Source: Apostichopus japonicus
Taxonomy: Eukaryota > Echinodermata > Holothuroidea > Aspidochirotida > Stichopodidae
Assembly: GCF_037975245.1 (NCBI RefSeq)
Contig: NC_092575.1
Span: 12,079,001 to 12,143,000 of the forward strand
DNA length: 64,000 bases
Direction: 5' to 3'
The notes under the pieces are model-generated. The model saw nothing but the letters and a program-made list of their open reading frames with translations, searched no databases and was not told the DNA's origin. Below, in pieces: positions 52,673-64,000 of this stretch (positions within the stretch are counted from its first letter, which is position 1; each line of letters begins with the position of its first letter). Position numbers and translations under genes: made by a program.

Positions 52673-55600
52673 GAATCTTTTGCGCTGTAGTGATATATTA
52701 ATAACAGGCGCACCGTCGTTCTTAAAAGTTCAGTTTATCCATCTGGTGTGAGTGTGTTTACACAATGAAATTAAAACTGTCAGTCCCGTTGCGAATTATT
52801 AGGGTAACCGTTCGAATATGACTTTTTAATGACATTCTCTGTATATCGCGTTCCTCTCTTGTTCCGCAAGGCCGGTTTTTACGCTGCTGCCTCAGCCTGC
52901 TAATGGCATGTGAGGGTTATCCGATATATATCTACAGAAGTTACAAACTCATTCTATTTATCTCAAGGAAATTTTTTTCCGTCTTCTCGAGTTCTCCTAT
53001 GAAGACTCCGTATCTTTTATTTACATATCACATTTATCAATTATGCACAAGTTAGCCATGCGTAGCGCTGATATTGCGCAGAGCCACGCATAGGTGAGTA
53101 GCGATGCAGCCACGCAGTTAAACAAAACCAGCCAAAGCGAATCCCCAAAGGTACCATAATTGTTAAAACTTCAAAACATTTTACGAACTATATATTGCTG
53201 CTTTTCTGCAGGTTTTACAGATGTGATTTAGATCCCAAGCTCGATTTCTTGAGAAAAGATGAGATAAACAAGAATCGTATGTCATTGAGGGTTGCCACTA
53301 TACATGGAACGGAAAGTAGGAAATAGGGTTAAACAATTTTTTGGTAATTATTGGGGGAGGGGTGGGAGATGGGGGAGGAGTAGGGTGGGGGGGGGCATTG
53401 GCAATAAACAACGGTTTCCATGCATGTGTATAAGCTACACTATAAGTTACATTGAAGCTTTCGGCACATGAAAACTATTAAAGGATAGCGTTAGGACTTT
53501 CTCTACGTTATTAAACCTTTGAACTTGTATATACCGTATTAAATTTTAAAAACTTCATATCATACATAATTATGTCCAGACTTTCTCGATTACATTACGC
53601 CTATAACATTTTTCTTTTCCTGAGATAATAGCAACCTTAGTCGTGTATTAATCATAGATTTTTAAATATATTGAGAGAGTTAGCCTGTTATATCCCCTCC
53701 TCCCACCACCCCCTCTCCCTCCAAAAAAAAACAAAAACAAAACAACTTGCAAACCCGGGGAAATATATCGCCATATAGCCCATTTTGCGTGTTTTAAAAT
53801 TGGAATTTTGAAATCATTTCTAATGTTGCGATTAATCAATCTAAAACATCATGCAACATGTTTATTCACCGATAGTCAATTAAGTAAATTTATCGCCTAC
53901 AAAGTTGTATCAATCTATATATAGAAAAGATTGTTATTCGCTCAAGTTTTATTAAGAATTATTATAAAATCTGCACTTCCTGAAGGAAGAACTTTCCACC
54001 TCCCTCCCACCCACCCACCCCTCCCTCTCCCCCTCCTCCTTCTTTGTCTATCTTCTCATGCATAAATGTCTATATCGATCTATATATACGGAATTGCTAA
54101 AAGCAAGAAAAAAGAGAGAGAGAGCAACCACTAGCTAATTCTTCGCGTTAGTCCTTGTGATACAGAGAGAAACAAGACAAATTATCAATGGAATATGTAA
54201 ATCAAAGATTTTGTGGAACAGACAGATGATCGGTGGGGGGGGGGGGGGGAGGTAGTCTCTTATACTTAACTCTCCTTACCGCCCTCGAATCTGCCAAAAA
54301 ATTGGAACAAGGTAAATATACGGATAAATATTTCATATCCAAAGAAAAAAAAACTACCTTTCATGAAAATGTGAACGTCAGTGAACGGAACGACTCGCCG
54401 CCAACTAGAACGAAGGCATGTCATTTATGCTTTAACCGAACGAAGAGCTCTCACGTCCCTGCTTGCCCAATGGAAAGAAAAAAAACATTCACAACCTTTA
54501 CAGATCTTTCCTTGCCCCCCTAGTTTTCAGAAGGTGGCTTGAGCACGAAAGGCTAACTGTATCTATTAGGATCAATGTTTACCATAGAGGTTCAAATAAG
54601 GTAAGATTTTAAATCAGTAAATATGGATGAAAGTAAGAAAGTTTAGGAAGAAGAATAAGCAGAAAAGGGGGGAAATGTTCTTAAGGGCGATTGAGAGTAT
54701 AAGATAATGAACTTGCGTGGTTTCTGATGTTCTAATGCTTGAGAAAAGAAACAAACGTGTGTCCATCAGGGACGGTAATCATCTATTTGGACAATGTTAC
54801 GGAAAAGTATTGGAAAAAGCTTTACAGATTAAAGAAATCGATAAAAAAATAAAAAAAACAGGTAACGTTAGGTGATATGATAAATGAAGTACCGTTTACA
54901 CTCGAATAATTACTCGAGATTATTATATTTCTGGGTTATTAAAGAGTTATATTATGTTGTAAGTTATAAATGATTCATCTTGTAGCCTATGCAGATGAAT
55001 TTAATGTATACTTATAGTACATCGTTGTCATGCGGACGGCAATTCCCGGTATAAAATATCCTTCTGTCATGGTCCATGTTTACCACGAAGGACACACGAT
55101 TTAGGTGACTGGATCGTGTTTGATCAAAATATACTTCTATTTAACTGACCAAAAAAACAAACTATATATCTATAGATGTTGAGAGGACTTTTCATTTCTA
55201 CGCTGAAGACACATTTCACATAGTAATAATAAAATCAGGCAATTTGTGTATGTGTACATTGTCAAACAGAACATTACCTGTATACACTTCTGTTTGTTAT
55301 ATTAAGTGTGAAGCTGGAATTTTCTTTCCCATTATTCCCATTAGAAAATCCATTCTCCTCCCCTCACCTTCTCCTCCTTCCCCACCAATAAAAAAATAAA
55401 TGAGAAAAGTAATAAAAAAAAATCTTAGTTGTATATATATATTTATATTTATATATATCTTCACATGGTTCATATGGAAGTAGTGTCTAGTCTATCCAAC
55501 GGTCGTTTTCTTAATATATTTCGATGACGTCACTCTGTAGAAACGTTCGTAAATCAAACTGAGGTCAGCTTTGGGCAACAGTATCGTGATCAGAATGAGG

Positions 55601-56950
55601 AACACTACCCCGATTGGTGGCAGCTACCGTGTAACCTCCTCTCACTATATATGTTTGGAAGTTAGCTATAGATATACAGCGCATTATTCAAGTTGGTATA
55701 CAAGACACGAGTTAGTTCGTCATGGGTCGTCTCTCGTTATGGATAAAGAATCTTTCTTTCTAACAGTCTCTAGGGGTACATTATAACTAAAATTGATCGT
55801 GGGTGCAACCTTAAAAGCCAACATCTTACACTGCTGAACATTATTTTAAACCACGCAGGATTTTTTTTTTGTAAGAAACGTGCGTTCGAACGGTTCTCGA
55901 ACTTAGCAACATAAAAATTTAAAGCAAAAAAAAAAGAAAAAAAAAGAAGAAAAAAAAGCAAGACAGAAACCATGGAGTATGTTCATATGACAACCGAAAT
56001 GTCACACGAGACCCCCAAAAACATTAAAAGGGAAAGATTTAGGATACATTAATGTGGTGGAAGATTTCAAACTGCCAAATTTCTGCAACCGATGAAACGA
56101 TGAAAATCACGGCAAAGGGAACATATCGTGTCTTTCTCTTCGTAAACTGAAAATCGTTTTTTTTTTCTTCGACATTGTCTAGTCGTCTGCATATGCCTCG
56201 TCATAATTTTTAACACTATCTTTTTACTCTCTTTTTTCTTCTCTCCCCATGGTTTAAACTGTATTCCAAGATTCCGCATATACCTGGTGAGTCATTTACC
56301 CGTCACGCATGCTTAGGTTATGTTGACCTACAGGGTATATTAACCCACAAGATGGACGTGTTTTTTTTTCCTTTTCTTTTCCTCCAAGTCTTCTGAAATG
56401 GACATGTATGAATGTACAGCGGAAAAAACGTAACCAAAGGCGTTCAGCTACCGACATAAGAGCTCGACCAGCTGCCGAAGGTGATCAGCGAATATTCTAT
56501 GTGACGGGAAACCGTCAGACCCACTGCATCCCGCGGGCAAATGGAGTTGCACATGCTTAAAGGCAAAGGGCAAACTACGGGGTGAACAAATTCCGGGCCT
56601 CGCGATAGGGTACAAATTGATGTGTTGGTTTTGCTACCGCACGAAACATCAGTTGACAACTACTGTGCCGCAGCTGAGAACTGTGCCAAGTGCTAATTTT
56701 GGTCGTCTGCGAGTCGTGTTTTAAAGATGCAAAAAGGTTGTTAACGTGCATATGATGGGCCGGAGAGATGATAATTGAATATGTGTATCATCTCAGAGGC
56801 AAGCCTGGGTACGACGAACTGGGACAAAATGTTGAAGGTGGCCCGGGAGAAGGGGTCTAAGGGAATCGGGTTGTTCCCCTACCCTTTGAAAAAATAGTTT
56901 TAATCTGTGTAGAGTACAGATATTAGATAATCAAGAGTATAGGCCTATAT

Positions 56951-57180
56951 GTATGTATTTTAGATCCTCCTGCAAGCAGGAACTCGCGAAGAAGCCATCA
57001 TTAGCTTATCAAAGCCGCAAGCTGACCGAAGTCAGTCTTTTAAATTCATATTTTAACGTCCATGATTATGAATTGTCAACAACTCTTTAACTGGACGACA
57101 TACATTAATCTTGGAGTGACTCGAACTCGGGACTTAATGATTAAAAGGCACCGGCGTTAACCACTGAGCTAACACTTCCT
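56951..57180 (-). mobile_element. SINE family B, copy 2
   Basis: Same length (230 bp), order and orientation as copy 1. The B box is changed (GAGTTCGAGTCACTCC), and the acceptor-like stem carries an extra A (GGAAGTG). CCTATAT on both sides may be a short target duplication. Confidence 0.85.
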
Positions 57181-59973
57181 ATATAGGTCAACGCAGGATT
57201 AACACGAACTTATATGCCGTAGGAAACATCACGCTTGTACATTACTACACGTAGATGGTAGGATAAGCCTAACCTACATTTACTTGATAGGAGTTCTTGT
57301 TTCGATCTCTGTGATCGTCTGTGCGAGGTACATTCGTGTACATCCTGGCTTTTGAATGACGTGTAATTAAAGTATGACGGGCAGGAAGGTAGATTTTTTT
57401 CAACATTTCTAAATCTGTTGTGAATAAAAATGTCGTATTTTAAAAGTTTCAGGGACTTCTTGTTAAATTTAAAACAGTTTCGGGGACACTAGTTAATCGG
57501 GTACGAAACATTGGAATCTGGGACTGTGCCCGAAAATCGGGGACGTCTGGGCACCATACTATAAGAACCAAGAACCGAGCCATATGTCCACCCAAATATA
57601 TATGTATCTGACGAGTTGAATACTTACGACCTCATTAACATTTCAACGTCTTTTTTTCACAATATAACTTAGGCATACCAGTAATTAAGCAGAACGAACT
57701 ATTTGTCCAACAAAGTACTCTCGTTATCATAAAAACTGGGCGCTCACGGTCATACCCATTCACCAGCCCTATTTCCTTACGTATCTACTTCGTTCTGCTT
57801 TCCAAAACATTGCACAAAAGTCCTGTCATAGCGAATGACCACTCAAGATGTTTACAAGGATGTAAAATTCGTTTTGAGGGTCGCCATGGGAATTGTGGCT
57901 TGTTGCAAAGACTTTGGCCTTATCCTTAACGGGACAAAGGGAAATAGGTCTCGTACGTGATTGATTAAACCACTCGGGTCTTAAGCCAATAGTATACACA
58001 AGTCGCCACTGAATTATGAAAAAAAAAACAGCATTCCAAAAGTTTGTTGACAACTGCCCACAGCTGGTTATAGGACAGTGGAATGGGGGGGGGGGGGGGT
58101 GTTGTTCCATGGTCAATGACGGGCAATGTATTTAAGGCCAATGGACGAGTGCCATGGTTGGCCATGTTGATGTACATGTCACATGACCAGCTATTTTGTT
58201 TCGTATCATAGATGTTACATTGTCACAAACCTATAAAGACACCATTATGGCTAATCTAGGCTAGGCTAGACAAAATGACTGTTCCATATCGTATATGCAA
58301 CAATATGCAAATATTGAATATAAAATATTGCATGCAATTGTGGTTGACATATTTTTTCTAATAGGCCTATAGTTAATACAATGATGTCTGCTGTCCAGCC
58401 ATATAGCTTATAGTCACAAAAGCTGACTTAGAAATCGTTGAAAAAAACTTCTTCCACAATGACGGGTTATAGCAGTGTGCGGTTTGCATAGAGGTTACCA
58501 GCGCCACCGGTGTGTGTCACTACTACCTTTATGAAATTCGAGATAGAAATATTTTAAGCCACACAAAAGGCTCTGTACATCAAAGAGTGATCACAAAGCG
58601 AAAGAAAAGGAAATAACGTAAGTTGTTGATGTTTTATTCAAAATCAGGCAAGCAAAACGTTTACTTGCCGACGAGGGACATTAAAGGGGCAAATCGCCGG
58701 GTTTGTTTGTAGCAGTGAAGGGGTCAGTAACAGGAACCTTTGACAGGGAAAATAGTAAAGCTACTGACGGGGAAAAGTATGGCCAAATATGTAGACAAGT
58801 TAAAAAGTTACAAACAAACAAAAAAGAAAAAAAAGAAGGAATTTTGTGTTGACTATACTACCATTGTTTTCTTTGTTATATACTTGTGGACAGAAGCAAG
58901 TTCAACAAGGGTTGCTTGAGGTCGTTCCCATGTAGCATTCCCACCAAAATAAGAGACTACAATTTTCTTGTTGTTGTTTTTGTTTTGCTCTAATTTTCAT
59001 TTGTGTACTACTACAGAATATATAGCTAGGTTATATGTATAGGCTATGCCTATATATACACTCGTTATTATATCGGGTGACTGTACGAAGGGCCAAATAA
59101 AACACGGGGAACAAAAGTTGCGCAATGTTGCTAGTTCACGACTGGGTTGGAACATCAGATGACCCCCTTTAAACTGAAAGAGTACCGCGTCAGTCAAAAA
59201 TGAAGATGTTTTTCGACTTTGAAAAGACGTAAATGAATCGGGGGACCGGAAAACTAATCTTCATTACAATAGACCTTACTCTGAATCAGGGCTGGTCTTA
59301 AAAAAGGAAAAGAAAAGAATAGGAAAGAAAAGTCGCATCTGACTCGGGTATGGACGAATATAAAAAAAAAATATATAAAAAAAAAAGTAGCACGAAGTGA
59401 TTGTCACAGGGGACTAAAATTATTTTGAAAAGTTCATTAGCAATATGACACCAGAAAACGGAAGACGTGTATCTAAAGTCACTTAGCATTCCAGCAGAAA
59501 AAGACAGACAGAAAAAAAAAGGAGTTAAAACTTGTGAATGAACGCCGCCTGTTGTGAATGATTTCGCCTAGAATTGGCCAGACTATATACATTGTGAACA
59601 GACATTCGTTACAATCGCTAGATTCCGTTCCATAAACGTAAACACTTCCCACAGAGTTGGTTTATGCTTTATTCAGGTGTACTTTAAGCAGGGGGTAGGA
59701 GCCGGGGGGGGGGCATCGGGGCCACGTGCCCCCACTTTTTTTTCCAAAATACCAAATGTGCCCTACTGGTAAATAAAATGTGCCCCTTAGATGAAGAACT
59801 GTCATTTGGATATCTTAAAGCCTTTGTTGAATTTTAATATTTAATTTTAATAATTTATTTTTAGTCTGTACATGCCATTTTTAAAATGGCATCCCATATC
59901 TTTTTGTAGCACGTTAACAATAAACAATCTCAATAAATAGTATCGATAACATACTAACACATCCCATATGGCC

Positions 59974-59977
<4 letters not shown>

Positions 59978-60039
<62 letters not shown>
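59978..60039. repeat. (TA)n microsatellite
   Basis: 62 bp of pure TA repeat. Confidence 0.95.
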
Positions 60040-60041
<2 letters not shown>

Positions 60042-60910
60042 CCCTTAAGCAGAACCACATCACCATTTTGTGTACAGCTATGGTGTTGAAAGGAAAACCA
60101 AAAGCCAATGTACTTTTCATTCAGCAACTGAGACAGCTGTGGGGTTATTGATACTTTTTGGAAGTATTTCAAAGAATGGAAACTCTGGATATACCGGCTA
60201 TAATCCCTCTAAGATAAAATTCCACCGTTTTGACGTCCAAGAAGGAGGGGATTATGGGAGAATTGCACTTCGATCAAAGTTCACAGGATCTGTACTATCC
60301 CAATGACTTGAACATGGTGGATGGATGGTGTTGCTTTCGTCCTAAATAAAAATACATTTAAAAAAAAGCACCGTATAATGATTTTCTGATGTCCTAGCCG
60401 AAGAAGGGGGTCAAAACGTGCAGGCGTTTGAGAGAAATTACATTACAATTGCCACATATACCTCAACTCAAAGCTACTGGTGTTGATGGAAGATAAATCG
60501 ATACGTTGAAGTCTGGAGTATACGGACGCCACTTTCTGACGTCATTTTATGAGAGTGAAACAGGCACTCCTCTTTTTACTTGGAGGGAAAGGGGGGGGGG
60601 GGGGGGTGTATTTCCGAAAGTCATCGCGTGTGACTTTAAAACGAAAGGAAAAGGGCTTTGTTTACTAGTACGCCATGCTGCTTGTCCTCGTTGGTCAAAA
60701 CATGAAGTACAGTCTTATAGGTTTTTTCTTGTAAACAAGCCGAGGGGTATGAAGTTGAGTTTGTTTCTTAGACCAAGCTATAGGTACCGGTTTCTGATCG
60801 CGTGCTTTGTTTTCATACAGTAAGGCAGTCTTACTTTAAGTAGGGTTTGGATTATTCACAGTTGTTTGTTGTCAAAGTCGTTATAATGTATCATATATAA
60901 CGTGCACAAA

Positions 60911-61060
60911 TTTCAAATCAGCGTTAAAGACGTTTCATTTCAAACAAATCTGTGGTTAAGTGTATTCAATTGTATTTTCGTATTTTTGTATATGTTTTGT
61001 TAAACGCATTGAACCCTGGGATTTTGGGCTATATAAACAACCGGTGTAACAATAATAATA
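60911..61060 (+). mobile_element. Short retroposon (SINE or 5'-truncated LINE tail) with 16-bp target duplication
   Basis: A 150-bp insert ends AACGCATTGAACCCTGGG, then GGGCTATATAAAC, then an (AAT)n tail. ATATAACGTGCACAAA lies on both sides (60895-60910 and 61061-61076), an exact 16-bp target duplication. A GCGCATTGA...GGCTATATAAA end with a short tandem tail is common in marine-invertebrate LINE/SINE 3' ends. Confidence 0.85.
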
Positions 61061-61671
61061 ATATAACGTGCACAAACAGTATCGTCTGTTTTACTGAAGA
61101 ACCGTCGTTAGTCAGAAACCTGAAACTTTATTGGCGTATTAACCCACCTGTCTCATCTATACATATGCACTCTGATCTACCTAGCTTACTAAAATGGCCA
61201 CTGACATTACACTACCCATTGACCCAATTGCTATAGCTTTCAAAAATGGTCGTAACCGTTGCACCACTCATGAACCCATACCTCTAAGTGGAACTAAACA
61301 ACGTATTAATATCGTGTCATATGTTTCAATGGATTTAAATGAAATCAATTCCATCAAATTCTTACCCTCTCTTGCTAGTGCAAAAAAAGTTATCAATTAA
61401 CTCGTATATAGGTGAAAGCATTTACCATTTGTTCAACAAATTCTTACTCATAAATTTAGTCAGATAACAAAAGTATAATCCTAACTGTATCTACTGTATA
61501 TACCACGATGATATCATCACAAAACTATATACAATTATTTAATATTAGTTTAATGAAACTGTAATAAAGCTGACTGCGAAATAACAATAACCAAATTGGA
61601 AATAAATGTTGGTTAGAACGGAATGCCAAACAATTACGTCATGATTACAACTCTTATGCTCGACCAGCTGA

Positions 61672-62272
61672 GCTACTATCCATCCCTATATAGTTGGTGA
61701 GGATCTTCCCCATGTAGAGCTATCAATCCCCACAGTTGGCGAGGATCATCCCCATGTAGAAATATCCATCCCTATAGTTGGTGAGGATCATTCCCATGTA
61801 GAGCGATCCATCCCTATAGTTGGTGACCATAATCCCCATGTAGAGATATCCATCCCTATATAGTTGGTGAGGATCATCCCCATGTAGAGCTATCAATCCC
61901 TACAGTTGGCGAGGATCATCCCCATGTAGAAATATCCATCCCTATAGTTGGTGAGGATCATTCCCATGTAGAGCTATCCATCCCTATAGTTGGTGACTGC
62001 AATCCCCATGTAGAGCTATCCATCCCTATAGTTGGTAGGATCATCCCCATGTACAGCTATCCATCCCTTTAGTTGGTGCCCATAATCCCCATGTACAGCT
62101 ATCAATCCCTATAGTTGGTGAGGATCATCCCCATATAGAGCTAACTATCCCTATAGTTGGTGACCATAATCCCCATGTAGAGCTATGCATCCCTATAGTT
62201 GGTGAGGATCATCCCCATGTCTATCGTATCCAACCCTATATAGTTGGTGACGATCATCCCCATGTATCAAAT
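61672..62272. repeat. 42-bp minisatellite with four-unit higher-order repeat, about 14 copies
   Basis: The unit reads roughly CCATCCCTATAGTTGGTGAG then GATCATCCCCATGTAGAGCTAT. Units 1-4 and 5-8 share the same unit-specific variants (TATATAG in the first, CAATCCC with GTTGGCG and AAATAT in the second, ATTCCC in the third). The block repeats at 170 bp, for example 61681 and 61851. Confidence 0.95.
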
Positions 62273-62565
62273 TTTCTCTCTTGAGGATGTCGGTCAGAAG
62301 CAACATTACCACCACAATTTTACCTTTGCAATTCTCTGCAACTGTTTAAATTGATCAAGGTTTATCTCAGTCTTTTGCTGGCGTTATGTCTTTTCTTTCA
62401 TATGTAAAATGTGCGTCGTAAAGCGTACGGTTACACGTGGCCACGCTGTATTTCTTTAAACCAACACGCTCAAACTCTGTGACCAACAAATTACACGCTA
62501 TGCAATTCGAAATCCCACGCACGAAATTCGCCTATAACATTACTGTGATGAATAAGATAAAGCGA

Positions 62566-62567
62566 TA

Positions 62568-62598
<31 letters not shown>

Positions 62599-62599
62599 G
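62566..62599. repeat. (TA)n microsatellite
   Basis: About 34 bp of TA repeat with one CA interruption. Confidence 0.9.
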
Positions 62600-64000
62600 G
62601 AGTATAATATCTAGCTACGATAAGAGGAAAAATATACACTTAATGTCAAAACTAATTAGATATATAGACCCGCAGATATATTCGTTACATATTTCACTGT
62701 TCTTTGACACGATATCTCACAAGCGTAACATGTCTCACAGACTTTGAGGCAACATCAAAAAGGAAACACTTCGCGCGGATGTAACCCTGAATACAAACCA
62801 TAACGGATAGTTATTCATTTTATTTATGTAGCTTTAATAGCAAATAATTCTAAATTAATATACAGTAATTGAAACTTTTAATTTTACTTTTTAGCTCACA
62901 GAATAAACGGAATTAAATTCAAGCACCAGGCTATGTATATTTTCACGATCACGAAGTTACACATGTCGTGTTGCCTGTTCCTTTAAGTTGGTTTCAACCC
63001 GCTTGTTTTTTTCCTTCTCTCGCTTTCTAAAATTAAAATTTGCCTCTTCCCCTATTTGGCTTATGTTATTTGTGGTGAAGTTAAGGACCTCTGAAGACAA
63101 GAGCTTCACCCCCCTCGAGACCTGTACAAGTACCTTCCTAAATTTGATCAAAAGTATTATACAGGAAGTAATAGAATGAGTATATATATAAAAATAAAAA
63201 AAATATATAAAACCCGCTCCTTTTCTCTTTGGAAAGAAATGTTACATATATTAGTCTTATACTATACAACAATGCACAGAGGATATTTTACGAGACAACG
63301 CTGCCAAAGTTGACAAGAATATACCAATAAAATGTTGAAAGCCCGACGTCGGTCTCCGCCATTTTGGATTTTGATCATCGCCGATTGATTTACGTGATAG
63401 TCATAAATATGAATGGCATTTATTAATTTTATAGCACGAAAACAACGTTTGAAGAACAATACGAGTAATTCAGTGTGTCTATAAGATATAGTGACTTTAA
63501 CCTATGGTGTCGTTTCAAAATTATTGCCTTCATCTTTTTTTTTCTCTTTTCTTTTTTTTTTTGGAAGTGAAGTGTCATAAAAATATATTCGCACCGGTGG
63601 CTTTTCTGTGAGAATTTATGTTGAGAAGGGATTTTGCTAACTTTTTATTTTTGAGAGAAAAGGAAAGGATTTCGTTTTAAGCTTGTAAATGTTTGCTTTC
63701 AAAACGAGACCGTAAAAAAAAAATTGGACAAGGTAAGAAATGTGAAGGTTTTGTTTGTATCCATATAAACAGTGGAAGTTAACTGGGTAAGAAAAAAATC
63801 CATCAGGTAAGATAAAAAAAATCTATCAGGGAGGTATCGTAACAATAATGGTATATCCATCTATACGTTAGGCCATATGCATCAAAATTAAAATCACAGA
63901 GTACTTATATACTCCTATAAAATATAGTTTGGTCTTGGCGATATAGAGTGTGCGTTTAAGACCAGCGAACTTAATATAGATATCACGACCCAATCTTAAA

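Larger units (their letters stand above)
50696..64000 (-). other. Upstream part of LHX1/5, presumed intron, no exon found
   Basis: The linker exon starts inside a codon, so coding sequence must continue upstream. I looked on the minus strand for the LIM zinc-finger signatures (CxxC, WHxxCxxC, FFRRFGTKC-like) and saw none. The stretch holds SINE B copies, a retroposon tail, microsatellites, a 42-bp minisatellite, and G runs near 53390, 54236, 58085, 59705 and 60593. Whether all of it is intronic cannot be shown from sequence alone. Confidence 0.5.

Noticed and set aside
53040-53125. Possible LIM zinc-finger exon (several GCA/ACA triplets on plus strand)
   Set aside because: Minus-strand translation lacks the CxxC and WHxxC spacing. 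The Cys-like triplets come from short GCCACGCA repeats.
57826-58116. 96-codon minus-strand frame as a possible exon
   Set aside because: No recognisable domain. It begins in a C/G run and has no convincing splice partners in phase with LHX1/5.
61194-61400. 68-codon plus-strand frame beside the retroposon insertion
   Set aside because: No domain or signal seen. The length is within what chance gives in this DNA.
61672-62272. CRISPR-like array
   Set aside because: Units are contiguous 42-bp tandem copies without unique spacers, in an animal genome.

Overview
The window is animal nuclear DNA. It is AT-rich, intron-rich and gene-poor, and crowded with (TA)n microsatellites, long G or C runs, tRNA-derived SINEs and small inverted-repeat transposons. 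There is no bacterial or phage-type gene packing. The one gene I can identify with confidence is a LIM-homeobox gene of the LHX1/LHX5 (Lim1) group on the minus strand. The homeodomain and the block after it are almost identical to those of vertebrate LHX1/5. The linker and the C-terminal tail differ, which suggests an invertebrate. An echinoderm or another marine deuterostome is my best guess, but this is an inference and not proven.

Layout. From 1 to about 18.0 kb is the 3' flank of the gene, with no supported gene, several microsatellites and fragments of three repeat families. The LHX1/5 gene is read right to left in four exons. These are a LIM-to-homeodomain linker exon (50405-50695), homeodomain residues 1-46 (48824-49041), the recognition-helix exon (26841-27015), and the terminal exon with the stop codon (18164-18612). 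All four exon boundaries have AG/GT signals and compatible phases. The introns between them are about 1.4, 21.8 and 8.2 kb. The upstream part of the window (50.7-64 kb) holds no LIM-domain exon that I could find, so the 5' half of the gene probably lies beyond position 64000.

The large introns and flanks carry mobile and repeated DNA. Among them are a 381-bp hAT-like MITE with an exact 8-bp target duplication and a 1.9-kb element with 16-bp terminal inverted repeats. There is also a 150-bp retroposon tail with a 16-bp target duplication, three SINE families, and a 305-bp long-hairpin element. The main tandem arrays are a 42-bp minisatellite with a four-unit higher-order structure, a 20-bp minisatellite, a degenerate array of about 53 bp, and a palindromic 19-20-bp array 63 bp from a splice donor. 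A few intronic stretches are richer in GC and CpG, and one contains a perfect RFX-type X-box. These are the best candidates for cis-regulatory DNA. I found no evidence of a previously undescribed protein system.
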